DNA from: Vreelandella zhanjiangensis DSM 21076
GTDB lineage: Bacteria > Pseudomonadota > Gammaproteobacteria > Pseudomonadales > Halomonadaceae
Length of the DNA stretch: 64,000 nt
NCBI RefSeq assembly: GCF_000377665.1
Contig: NZ_KB898646.1
Span: forward strand, 248,001 to 312,000
Direction of reading: 5' to 3'
Shown here: positions 38,803 to 47,019 of the stretch, piece after piece
How positions within the stretch are numbered: position 1 is the first letter of the stretch
Layout of the letters: each line of letters begins with the position of its first letter
Program-made: the position numbers and the translations under genes
The notes under the pieces: generated by a model
Told to the model about the DNA's origin: nothing
The model's database searches: none
What the model saw: the letters and a program-made list of their open reading frames with translations, nothing else

Positions 38803-39964
38803 CTGAACCCATTTGGCCGCCCTTCATAATCACCGGTAGCTGATGACCATCGGCAAAATTTGCCGCACAAACCGACACACCTGCCTCGAGCGGGCCGAGA
38901 TAGTCAATGCTTTGAGGCCGCAGTTGGTGGATGGCCAGGCTTGAGGTGTCACCCCCGGCAACAAGCAGCGTACCGATACTGTTGGAGTGAATGAGTGAAG
39001 CGATCAGCTTGGCGCAATGCTGGGCGATTTCCAGTGCCGTAAGACCATGTGTTGTATCTTCATCTAATACAGCAAGGGTTGCTTTGCCTTCGCGCAGGTG
39101 GCGCAAAATCTGCTCATACTCGGCGTGTGAATGGGTGGCCAGCTGGCGGGCCGAAATCGTCACTTTGATCATGCTGCTAGTGGCTGCCACTTGAGAGGCC
39201 GTGACAGAAGAGCGACTGCCCGCAAAGACGAGAAGCGGGCCGGGCAGGCTGCTGGGTGGTTCGATAGTTTGAGCGTTGGGATAAAGCGCTTCCACCACGC
39301 TGCTGGCGCCAATCCACAGCTGTGGCTTCAAAGCATGGCGAAAGCGTTCGCCGATACGTTTGAGGTCGTTGTTATCAAGCGCATCGCATAGTACTGGGCT
39401 ACTGGGGGAGTCGCCGTCAGCGTGAAGTGTAGTTCTATCCAGAAGGTTAATGTTGGCAAGGCCCATGGCGCTAAAGTGTTGGCGCAAGTCGGCTTCCAGC
39501 ATGGGGGTAACCGGGTGCTGCTGCATGACCGGGTGACGGTCGATGCGGTATATCTGCCCATCAGCGCTTTTAGCAAATAGATTGCCAAACACGCAGTAAC
39601 GCCCAAGGCTGGGCTGGCCGCCCACAATCAAGGTGGTAGCCGGTTTTAGCTGTGCAGAAAGCGCAGTAATGGCGGTTGCGATATTGCCAGTGGCTGGGCT
39701 GCTATCAAAAGTGGAGCAAACCTTTAGATGTAGAATGTCCGGCTGATGCAGCAATAGCTGATGGCCGATACGCTGCATTTCTGTGGCTAGGGCTTGTTGA
39801 TCCATACTGCGTGCCGCCGTTGCGATACCAAACGCATCAAGGTCGGCGACTTCTTCGCAGGAGGGGGCCGCCAGATAGAGCCGCGCCTTTAATCCGGCGC
39901 GTCGCAGCGTCGCCAGGGTGTCGGATGCGCCGGTAAAGTCATCCGCGACAAATATATAGCGCAT
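38753..39964 (-). CDS. DUF1537 acid-sugar kinase (OiaK/OtnK-like)
   Basis: 403 residues. The N-terminal signature ADDFTGASD (residues 7-15) and the C-terminal nucleotide-binding block VAGGDTSS, GPLEAGVSV and VIMKGGQMGS are the hallmarks of the DUF1537 kinases, which phosphorylate four- or five-carbon acid sugars on the terminal hydroxyl. Known members include OtnK, DtnK and OiaK. The partner upstream in the same operon is a RuBisCO-like protein, as in oxo-isoapionate catabolism where OiaK makes the 4-phosphate. The true substrate is inferred only. It starts 2 bases after the RuBisCO-like gene stop. Confidence 0.85.
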   Translation of the reverse strand: MRYIFVADDFTGASDTLATLRRAGLKARLYLAAPSCEEVADLDAFGIATAARSMDQQALATEMQRIGHQLLLHQPDILHLKVCSTFDSSPATGNIATAITALSAQLKPATTLIVGGQPSLGRYCVFGNLFAKSADGQIYRIDRHPVMQQHPVTPMLEADLRQHFSAMGLANINLLDRTTLHADGDSPSSPVLCDALDNNDLKRIGERFRHALKPQLWIGASSVVEALYPNAQTIEPPSSLPGPLLVFAGSRSSVTASQVAATSSMIKVTISARQLATHSHAEYEQILRHLREGKATLAVLDEDTTHGLTALEIAQHCAKLIASLIHSNSIGTLLVAGGDTSSLAIHQLRPQSIDYLGPLEAGVSVCAANFADGHQLPVIMKGGQMGSVTLFDSVCALTCHNDK

Positions 39965-39966
39965 GC

Positions 39967-41214
39967 CTAGCGCTCACCGAAGAAGTCGAGCGCCCTGGCA
40001 AGCGCTGGGCGGTTGGCGCACTCTAACGGCGTGTCTGCTTCAATGCTTTGCCAGGCCTCTTGAAGGCTTGCCACACCGGCAGCCACGCCGTCAGGATGCG
40101 CCAAGATGCCGCCTCCGGCTAAAAACATAAAGTCAGCGCTTTGGATTTTAGTGCAGGTAAGCGGCAGGGTGCCTGCCCATTGGCCAGATGAAAATACCGG
40201 CATCACGCGATCATCTGTACCCCCTAGTGTGTTGAGCGAAAGCTTGGCAGCATGAGCCACTTCGTCGGTTTGGTCGGCAAACTTTCCGCCCATGCCATGG
40301 ACGTGCATGTGATCAATGCCCGCCAGGCGGTACAGCGTTTGATAGGCGGAAAAATCGATGCCTAAAGCAGGATGGCGTGCGAAGGCGCCAAAGCCGTTAC
40401 GATGGCCGTGAATGGCTAGCGGCGTTGACGCGCGCAAACTTTGCAGCGCAGAAAGCCCACACCAGTTAAGGCTCGCCATCACGCAGCTGCCGCCTTCGGC
40501 CTGAACGTGGTCTGCATGGCGGCGCATGGCATCCAGCTCGTCGGTGATATTGAACGCGACCATGACGTTGCGGCCGGTACGCTCTCTAAATTGCCTGATA
40601 CGCTGCATCACCACGCTGACGCGTTCTTCTACCGGCGCATACGGGTGATTACCTGCGATTTCGTCATCCTTAATGAAGTCGACGCCAGCCTCGCAAAGCT
40701 GCTCGACAAGGTCGGCGGTTTCAGTGGGGCTCATACCGATATTAGGCTTTAAAATAGTCCCAAACAGGGGGCGATTTGCCACGCCTGTTGCACTGCGCGT
40801 ACCGGCAATACCGTGAGTCGGCAGCGAGTAGCGGTCGCGATATTCCGGGCGCAGCTGCAGTTCCATCAAGCGTAGCCCAGTGAGCTCGCCTAAGTCGAAA
40901 AGATTGCCGGCGACGGTCGCGGCAAGGTTTGGTAAGTTAACCCCTACGTTGTCTTCGGGATATTCAATCTCCACCGCCACTTTTTTCCATGGGCCTTTAA
41001 CACCCTTGCGCTCAAGATAGGCGCTGTGAAGACTGGGGGAGTCCAGTTCCTCCAGAACGTTTAAGTGAGTGACCCTGGCACCAAAGCGCTCCCTGATGGC
41101 GTCGGTCTCGCCCATTACTTTGACGAAGGTGCCTGAGCTTTGCTCACCGGCCATCATCTCTGCCACGAGCGATGGATCAAGTGGTGTCTCAATCTGATAG
41201 GCAGCGCGAATCAT
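39967..41214 (-). CDS. RuBisCO-like protein (form IV family)
   Basis: 415 residues. The large-subunit fold is clear: GTILKPNIGM (K156 at the place of RuBisCO K175), FIKDDE (K182, D184, E185 at the places of K201, D203, E204), AIHGHRNG (H271, R272 as H294, R295), HGMGGKF (K311 as K334) and FSSGQ (as S379). The lysine corresponding to K177 is Asn158. Metal and carbamate ligands are thus kept, but the context is catabolic, not a Calvin cycle: no small subunit, no phosphoribulokinase. In OiaT and OiaX, RuBisCO-like enzymes split or decarboxylate 3-oxo-isoapionate-4-phosphate after phosphorylation by a DUF1537 kinase; this gene may do the same or a related reaction. A 4-base overlap with the VOC gene supports one operon. 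Confidence 0.9.
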   Translation of the reverse strand: MIRAAYQIETPLDPSLVAEMMAGEQSSGTFVKVMGETDAIRERFGARVTHLNVLEELDSPSLHSAYLERKGVKGPWKKVAVEIEYPEDNVGVNLPNLAATVAGNLFDLGELTGLRLMELQLRPEYRDRYSLPTHGIAGTRSATGVANRPLFGTILKPNIGMSPTETADLVEQLCEAGVDFIKDDEIAGNHPYAPVEERVSVVMQRIRQFRERTGRNVMVAFNITDELDAMRRHADHVQAEGGSCVMASLNWCGLSALQSLRASTPLAIHGHRNGFGAFARHPALGIDFSAYQTLYRLAGIDHMHVHGMGGKFADQTDEVAHAAKLSLNTLGGTDDRVMPVFSSGQWAGTLPLTCTKIQSADFMFLAGGGILAHPDGVAAGVASLQEAWQSIEADTPLECANRPALARALDFFGER

Positions 41215-41756
41215 GCTTCTGCCTCTTTCAGGTTCGGGAAGGGGCGCACGGGGTCTTTACCGTCCCAGTTTTCGGACGCTTCGCGGATCATGCGGAACAT
41301 TTTGCCTTTGGGGCCCAGCACCTCGGAAAGCTCAATAACAGTACCGGGGTGATATTCACGATCAAAATACGCAAAACGCCCATTGGCACCCACTTCACCG
41401 CTCATTTTGACGTGATAGCCCCTGGCCTGCATGGCGGCAAGGTCGGTGTCATAGTCTTCCGTCCAAAAAGCAACATGCTGTAAACCTGTATTGCCCGCTT
41501 GTAGAAAATCACGGTACATGGAAGGGGCATCGTTGCGTGTTTGGATCAGCTCAACCTGAATGAAGCCCGAGTTAGCCAGGGCCACCGAGTTATGCACGTC
41601 ATATTGCTTGCCGTCATACGTATAGTTCTCGATAGGTACGCGCGGGTTGTAGAAAAAAGGCCCCACGCCCATCACTTTGTTCCAGTACTCCATGGCCGCT
41701 TCGATATCGTTGACCACATAACCTAATTGACGAATAGCTCCAAGATATTGGCTCAT
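41211..41756 (-). CDS. VOC-superfamily (glyoxalase-fold) protein
   Basis: 181 residues, two beta-alpha-beta-beta-beta modules. Module one has LGYVVNDIEAAMEYW and QVELIQ, module two LQHVAFWTEDYD and TVIELSEV. Likely metal ligands are the Gln preceding LGYVV, Glu in QVELIQ, His in LQHVAF and Glu in VIELSE. It resembles methylmalonyl-CoA epimerase-like and dioxygenase-like VOC members. No cofactor-binding site for NAD is seen. It lies between the TRAP permease and the RuBisCO-like gene, so it probably acts on an early pathway intermediate, for example an epimerisation or isomerisation. That is an inference. Confidence 0.8.
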   Translation of the reverse strand: MSQYLGAIRQLGYVVNDIEAAMEYWNKVMGVGPFFYNPRVPIENYTYDGKQYDVHNSVALANSGFIQVELIQTRNDAPSMYRDFLQAGNTGLQHVAFWTEDYDTDLAAMQARGYHVKMSGEVGANGRFAYFDREYHPGTVIELSEVLGPKGKMFRMIREASENWDGKDPVRPFPNLKEAEA

Positions 41757-41764
41757 GACACTTC

Positions 41765-43039
41765 CTACATAACAAGGTTAGGCAACCAGGTGGACAAAGA
41801 GGGCACCAGAGTGACCAACGCCAAGGCTGCAAAAAGGGAAAGATAGAAGGGGGCCACACCGCGAATAATCGAGGAAAGCGGCATCTTGGTAATGATCGAT
41901 ACCATATAAAGACTCATGCCTACCGGCGGGGTCAGCAGTCCAAGCATCAGGTTGAGTACGAACACCACGCCTAGCTGTTCCGGGGGTACACCTGCTTGCA
42001 GCAAGGCGGGTGTCACAATCGGGGCGATGATAAGGATCGCGACGATAGCTTCCAGGAACATGCCCACAACCAGTAAAAGCAGATTCAGTAGAAGCAGAAG
42101 AACGAGCGGATTATCCGACACGCTCAATAACCACTCACCTGCATGGGCTGGAACACGATCCATGGTGAGTACCCAGGCAAACAAGGCCGCGGAGGCGACA
42201 ACAAAAAGCACGTTGGCGGTCGATAACACGGTTTCCCGGGTGCAGGTCAGAAAAGAACGAACGGTTAAAGTGCGGTAAATAACCACGCCAATAAGAATGG
42301 CATAGGCAGTGGTCATGCCCGCCGCTTCCGTTGGCCCGAAGTAACCGCTGACCATCCCGCCGACTAACAGCACCGGGGCGAGTAAGGCAGGCAGAGAAAT
42401 CAGCGTTTTTCTACGAAAGGCGGCAAAGCTTGGCTGTACATCATCACGCGGCAGTTGAGAGCGTCTTGCCATGACCGCGACTTGTATCATTAACGCCGCT
42501 GCCACTACGAGCGCAGGGACGACGCCAGCCAACAGCGCACGAATGGTGGAAACTTCAGCCGCCGTGGCAAAGATGATCAGGGGAATCGACGGGGGAAAGA
42601 TCGGCCCAATCGTCGCCGCGGCAATCGTAAGACCGGCTGCAAAGCGCTTGGTGTAGCCCTGTTGCTCCATTTGACGAATTTGAATCCCGCCCAATGCCCC
42701 GATATCGGCTAATGCTGCGCCGGACATGCCGGAAAAGATCAGGCTGGTGAGTACATTAACGTGTGCCATACCGCCGCGAATGCGCCCAACCACCATACGC
42801 ATCAGTTCAAACAGATGCGTGGTGACACCGGTGGCGCCCAGCAATGACGCTGCGAGTATGAAAAGCGGCACCGCCAACAGTGGCGTACTGTCCAGCGTAT
42901 TAATGGCGCGCTGCGCCATGACAGTGAACGGCAGGTCGTAGAAAAAAATCACCAGTCCAGCGGACAGGCCCAGACTAACCGCGACCGGCGCACCAATCAG
43001 CAAGCTTCCCGCAAAGATGAGCAGTAGCGTTACGGACAT
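41765..43039 (-). CDS. dctM: TRAP transporter large permease (DctM family)
   Basis: About 424 residues with about 12 helices. GMSGAALADIGALGG, TIGPIFPPSIPLIIF, YFGPTEAAGMTTAYA and MLGLLTPPVGMSLYM are the family landmarks. ATG at 43039 has AGGG upstream and gives a normal DctM start; the frame stays open 71 codons further upstream but that part lies inside dctQ. Overlaps dctQ by 10 bases. Confidence 0.93.
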   Translation of the reverse strand: MSVTLLLIFAGSLLIGAPVAVSLGLSAGLVIFFYDLPFTVMAQRAINTLDSTPLLAVPLFILAASLLGATGVTTHLFELMRMVVGRIRGGMAHVNVLTSLIFSGMSGAALADIGALGGIQIRQMEQQGYTKRFAAGLTIAAATIGPIFPPSIPLIIFATAAEVSTIRALLAGVVPALVVAAALMIQVAVMARRSQLPRDDVQPSFAAFRRKTLISLPALLAPVLLVGGMVSGYFGPTEAAGMTTAYAILIGVVIYRTLTVRSFLTCTRETVLSTANVLFVVASAALFAWVLTMDRVPAHAGEWLLSVSDNPLVLLLLLNLLLLVVGMFLEAIVAILIIAPIVTPALLQAGVPPEQLGVVFVLNLMLGLLTPPVGMSLYMVSIITKMPLSSIIRGVAPFYLSLFAALALVTLVPSLSTWLPNLVM

Positions 43040-43530
43040 ACTAAAGCCCTCCGCTGCATCATCCGCCCCAGGCGATAGACTGATATCACCGCCAGCAACC
43101 CGATGCTGATAAGCGCTGGCATGTATAGCCACAGGTTGGGAATCCCCATGGCGGGCGAGGAAAAGCGCCCCGCGCGCAATAGAAAGCGATAAAACCCGTA
43201 AAGTGTCAGGGCGCAAAAGCCTAACGTTGCGAGTTCCGCTATCGCTAAACACAAGGTGCGCTTAACGCCTGATAGCGCATCCGCCAGCATGGTGACTGCG
43301 ACATGCTGGCCGTGGAACAGCAGGTAAGGAGTCGCCAGATACACCATGGAAATACCCGCAAACCGGGAGGCTTCATCCGCCCATGGCAGCCCAGTGCTAA
43401 AGAGGTTTCTGGCGAGTACCTGAGCGACGACCAGCACGGTGATGATCATCAGCAATAGCATCGCAATACCCACACAAATCTCGGACAGCCGGCTAAGACT
43501 TCGCCCTAATAGAGGTTCTTGACCGTCCAT
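43030..43530 (-). CDS. dctQ: TRAP transporter small permease (DctQ family)
   Basis: 166 residues, four helices. LARNLFSTGLPWADEASRF is the DctQ region after helix one and contains the usual P-W-x-[DE]-E pattern; GQHVAVTML follows. It starts 3 bases after dctP and its end overlaps dctM, so all three TRAP genes are tightly coupled. Confidence 0.9.
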   Translation of the reverse strand: MDGQEPLLGRSLSRLSEICVGIAMLLLMIITVLVVAQVLARNLFSTGLPWADEASRFAGISMVYLATPYLLFHGQHVAVTMLADALSGVKRTLCLAIAELATLGFCALTLYGFYRFLLRAGRFSSPAMGIPNLWLYMPALISIGLLAVISVYRLGRMMQRRALVCP

Positions 43531-43533
43531 GGC

Positions 43534-44538
43534 TTAACGCGTTTCGCTGATGAGTTGATAGAGATCACCGTATTGGCTATCGAACTCTTCGGTAATTCGC
43601 GCTTGCACACGGGTACGAAAGGCATCTACATCCAGGCCTTCTTCTGGGCCAATAATCTGCATACCTGCCTCGGCAAGTTGCGCAAGGTCACTGGCTTCTG
43701 CTTCTTGCATAGCGGTGGTAGCGCGTTCGCGTACTTCCAGCGCCGCTTCAGCGATAGCCGCTTGATTCTCGTGGGATAAGGACTGCCAAGTATCATCGTT
43801 AATGACGATAACCTGCGCGGCACTGATGTGGCCCGTCAGCATCATGTGGCTTTGTACTTCATTAAGTTTGGCGCTGACCACCACGTTGACCGGGTTTTCC
43901 TGGCCTTCAACCACGCCGGTTGCAAGTGCCGTGGGTACTTCTGACCAATCCACCGGCACCGGGATGGCGCCCATTCCTTCAACGGTCGCCATATAGATGG
44001 GGAATGGAATCGAGCGAATTTTGACACCGGCTAAGTCGTCAGGCGTATGGATCTCCTGGTTGGCCGTAAGATGACGGGTGCCAAAGTAGAAGGCATACAG
44101 CAAGCGTACGCCTGAAGCATCAGCCAGTTCTTCGTTCAGCGTGCTCATCACCGGAGAATCGACATCCATCACCTTCATCAGATGATCAACATCGCGATAA
44201 AGGTAGGGTGTATCAAAGGCGGCGAACGGAGCGTAGAGAGAGCCAATAGCACCCGCGGTATTGTGGGAAAGCGCAATGGAGCCTGTGGAAACCGCTTCGG
44301 CGAGTTCCTGCAGGCGGCCTAGCTGGGAGTTGGGGTAGATCTCAACGGCCACATTGCCGCCCGTTTTTTCTTCAATGGCGTCCGCCAGCCATTCGGCCTG
44401 CATACCCGCAATGGAGTTGGGCGTATGCATATGTCCGTAGCGAAGAGTGACTTCCTGCGCGGCTGCACTTCCTGCACTTAGCGCGAAGGCGCCTGCTATT
44501 AAAGCGAGATGGCTATTGCGAACTAGTTTAACTAGCAT
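43534..44538 (-). CDS. dctP: TRAP transporter substrate-binding protein (DctP family)
   Basis: 334 residues; signal peptide (residues 10-28, cut after AAA) and a mature start QEVTLRYGHMHTP. GVKIRSIPFPI carries the substrate-carboxylate arginine, and VEGQENP is the second family motif. It is the first gene of the module-A operon (dctP-dctQ-dctM-VOC-RuBisCO-like-kinase) and is divergent from the LacI-type gene. The ligand is probably the acid sugar degraded by the downstream enzymes. Confidence 0.9.
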   Translation of the reverse strand: MLVKLVRNSHLALIAGAFALSAGSAAAQEVTLRYGHMHTPNSIAGMQAEWLADAIEEKTGGNVAVEIYPNSQLGRLQELAEAVSTGSIALSHNTAGAIGSLYAPFAAFDTPYLYRDVDHLMKVMDVDSPVMSTLNEELADASGVRLLYAFYFGTRHLTANQEIHTPDDLAGVKIRSIPFPIYMATVEGMGAIPVPVDWSEVPTALATGVVEGQENPVNVVVSAKLNEVQSHMMLTGHISAAQVIVINDDTWQSLSHENQAAIAEAALEVRERATTAMQEAEASDLAQLAEAGMQIIGPEEGLDVDAFRTRVQARITEEFDSQYGDLYQLISETR

Positions 44539-44649
44539 TGTTATTCTCCAGGCGATGATTGTTTTTTATTGTTTTGTAGCCAAGTGTTTTCCACCTGCTA
44601 CTAACCAATAGGCTAGGGCAGGGCTGCTCTTTTAAGCAATGAGGAATTC

Positions 44650-45684
44650 ATGATGGTTTTTGATGTAAAGCGTCCCTTGATACCCGACATTGCCATGGCC
44701 GCAGGCGTCTCAACGGCAACCGTGGATCGCGTTCTGAACAGGCGGCCCGGCGTGCGCAACGTTACGCTTCATCGCGTGCTGGAAGCGGCAGTTAAGGTGG
44801 GCTATTTAGGTGAAGAGGAGGTTAAAGTCCGCCTTGGACCCGCCTTTTCCAAGGTGGTGTTTTTATTGCCGCAGGGTACCAATCCGTATCTTACCGGGCT
44901 AAATACCTATGTAAGAGCCTTGGCAGAACAGTCGGTGGAGCCTCTCAAAGTGCGCAGCCACTTTATCGAAAGCTTCAATCCAGAGGCGTTGGTTCACGCC
45001 TTGCGGCGCTACGGCAAAACCTCTGATGCGGTGATTTTCATGGCCATTGAGCATCCCAAAGTGCGCCAGGTGATCGATGAGCTGGTGAATGCCGGAAAAC
45101 GCGTCGTTACCATTATCTCTGACCTGCCCACCTCGAACCGGCATGCCTATATCGGGATTGATAACTTTGCCGCAGGGCGTACCGCCGCCAAAGTAATGGG
45201 ACGCTTCTGCCGTGCCCCTCAAGGTAAGTTGGCACTCGTGGCGGCGAGCCGCGCTTATCGCGCGCATATGGAAAGGGAAATGGGATTTTTGGCGCTGATC
45301 GAGGAGAGCTTTCCTCATTTAACGGTGATTGGGCCTCAGGAAGGCCACGATAACCGGGATGAAAACTACCACAACACGTGCCGTTTATTGGAGCAGCACC
45401 CGGATATTGTCGGAATCTATAATGTCGGCGGCTCATCCGACGGAATTGGCCGAGCGCTGCATGAATCAAAGCGCGACAAAGAAATATGTTTTATAGGACA
45501 TGGGCTAACCCCCGATACGCGCAGCATGCTGGTCGAGGGCGTAATGGATATGGTCATCACCCAGAACCCCAGCGCCATCTACGCCCGGGCCATTGAAGTA
45601 GCAAGCGGTGAAAAAACGGGTAGCGGCGCTGTCTCGATGGAAATCTACTTTTCAGAAAACCTTCCGATCGTAAACCCTTCGTAG
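44650..45684 (+). CDS. LacI-family transcription regulator
   Basis: 344 residues. HTH PDIAMAAGVSTATVDRVLN at the N-terminus, hinge region near residue 55, then a periplasmic-binding-type ligand domain similar to sugar ABC receptors (VVFLLPQGTNPYLTGL; IGIDNFAAGRTAAKVMG; GIYNVGGSSDGIGRAL). Adjacent ATG codons at 44650 and 44653 both fit GAGGAA. It is the likely repressor of the divergent dctP operon, with an acid sugar or phosphate as inducer. The 111-base gap holds both promoters, though I see no clean palindromic operator. Confidence 0.9.
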   Translation: MMVFDVKRPLIPDIAMAAGVSTATVDRVLNRRPGVRNVTLHRVLEAAVKVGYLGEEEVKVRLGPAFSKVVFLLPQGTNPYLTGLNTYVRALAEQSVEPLKVRSHFIESFNPEALVHALRRYGKTSDAVIFMAIEHPKVRQVIDELVNAGKRVVTIISDLPTSNRHAYIGIDNFAAGRTAAKVMGRFCRAPQGKLALVAASRAYRAHMEREMGFLALIEESFPHLTVIGPQEGHDNRDENYHNTCRLLEQHPDIVGIYNVGGSSDGIGRALHESKRDKEICFIGHGLTPDTRSMLVEGVMDMVITQNPSAIYARAIEVASGEKTGSGAVSMEIYFSENLPIVNPS

Positions 45685-45729
45685 CCGCCGTAGAGGAGGG
45701 TTTTGATGGAAATCGTTAAATCCATTGAA

Positions 45730-45764
45730 AACGCCTTGATCTTTGCTGATCAAGGCGTTTTTTT
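45730..45764. terminator. terminator after the LacI-type gene, shared with the convergent gene
   Basis: AACGCCTTGATC, loop TTTGCT, GATCAAGGCGTT then TTTTT: a 12-bp perfect stem. The plus direction has the stronger T run; the minus direction ends in TTTTC and may also stop the sialidase-fold gene. Confidence 0.88.
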
Positions 45765-45829
45765 ATGCCTCACCCGTTATCTGACGTAGCAGGCAAAGTG
45801 GACTTCAATTGGACTGGATTAAAGCCTGG

Positions 45830-47002
45830 TTATTGACTTACCCAGGACTCATTGACGCGAACGTACTTGATTCGCTGGCGGAAGTAAGTGAAAGCGATAT
45901 GCAGGTCGCCTTCCTGGCCCTGGATGATCGTGGGGTAGGAGTACTCACGGTTTTTCTTTTCTGTCGAGTTATTAGTCATGCAGTAACCGTCACCGATTTC
46001 CAGGTCGCGGCGAATGGGCCAGCTGCGCCCACCATCGGTTGAGACCGCAAGCGTCATGGGCGCGCGCGGTGCGCCCCAGAAGGCTGACTTTCCAGCGTTG
46101 CTGGCTTGATCTACTAATTCGCCGTGGTCCTCGGCGTCTTCAATATCGTCGTAAAGCGAGGCGCGCCGTTCGGCGTTAGGGGAGGCTCGGCGATGGTTAT
46201 ACACCAGTGCCAAGTGACCATTGTCCAGGCAGGTGAACTGGATGGACGAGTTGTTATTAGGCAGCTCGGTTGCCTCCGGTGCGCTCCAGTTAACGGCATC
46301 TTGCGAACGGCTCAGGTAGATGCAATCCGCCCAGCGGCTGCGATAAAGCGCGATGAACGAGCCGTCCTTGAGCGGCTGAATATTCATGTGTACACAGCCA
46401 ACGCTTTCGGGAACGTCCTGCTGTTGCCAAGTATTGCCAGCATCCTTGGAGATCATGACGGCGCTGATATCATCGTTCCCGGTCCAGCGCTCGCCTTCGG
46501 CGACACGGCACAGAAATACCGGAAGCACCCAACTGCCATCCTGGGTGAATACCGGGGGTTGGCGAATAAAGATGCCTGGCGTTTTGAATAAATCTTCTGT
46601 CGCGCTCCACGTCTTACCGCCATCGTATGAGCGTCGGCGACGTACGATGGCCGTGTTCTGATGACCAGATAACTGTGCAGTATAAGTCAGCCACAGCGCA
46701 CCGTCGGGGGCGGTGAAGAGTACGGGATTCTGTTCAGAACGGGTGGCATCGTCAGAGAGTTTGTGGGGCTCTGACCACTCTAGCTCACCTTTGGCGAGCC
46801 TTGCCACGAAGATGGAGATATCCGGCACGCCTTCCTGTGTTCCACCAAACCAGGCGCATAGGAGATCGCCATTATCGAGTTCATGTAGAAACGAAGCGTG
46901 ATTTTGCAGGCAGGGAGTAGGCAAGTATGCTTCTAGTCTTCCGCCATCAATCGCTGCAGTGTGCAGTTGACCAGCTGGGGGGGAGAAAGTGAATTCGTTC
47001 AT
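45830..47002 (-). CDS. sialidase-fold (BNR repeat) protein, cytoplasmic
   Basis: 390 residues with no signal peptide. Asp-box-like repeats occur: RSYDGGKTW, SKDAGNTW and STDGGRSW, which are the S-x-D-x-G-x-T-W turns of six-bladed BNR/sialidase propellers; SRSQDAVNW is a fourth, weaker one. An arginine near ARSEQNP-like residues and RQPPVF could be catalytic. Real sialidases are exported; this one is not, and nothing else of a nan pathway is around. It probably acts on an acid sugar or its lactone brought in by the TTT transporter. Start ATG 47002 has TGAGG nearby; other in-frame starts are 6 and 12 bases earlier. It ends the tctCBA operon. Confidence 0.7.
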   Translation of the reverse strand: MNEFTFSPPAGQLHTAAIDGGRLEAYLPTPCLQNHASFLHELDNGDLLCAWFGGTQEGVPDISIFVARLAKGELEWSEPHKLSDDATRSEQNPVLFTAPDGALWLTYTAQLSGHQNTAIVRRRRSYDGGKTWSATEDLFKTPGIFIRQPPVFTQDGSWVLPVFLCRVAEGERWTGNDDISAVMISKDAGNTWQQQDVPESVGCVHMNIQPLKDGSFIALYRSRWADCIYLSRSQDAVNWSAPEATELPNNNSSIQFTCLDNGHLALVYNHRRASPNAERRASLYDDIEDAEDHGELVDQASNAGKSAFWGAPRAPMTLAVSTDGGRSWPIRRDLEIGDGYCMTNNSTEKKNREYSYPTIIQGQEGDLHIAFTYFRQRIKYVRVNESWVSQ

Positions 47003-47019
47003 GTTCATCCTCAAAATCG

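Noticed and set aside
39967..41214. RuBisCO for carbon fixation
   Set aside because: No small subunit, phosphoribulokinase or carboxysome genes; sequence is of form IV type and the operon is catabolic.
43040..43252. 71-residue N-terminal extension of the second DctM
   Set aside because: It lies inside dctQ in another frame, resembles no permease N-terminus, and a good start with a ribosome binding site exists at 43039.
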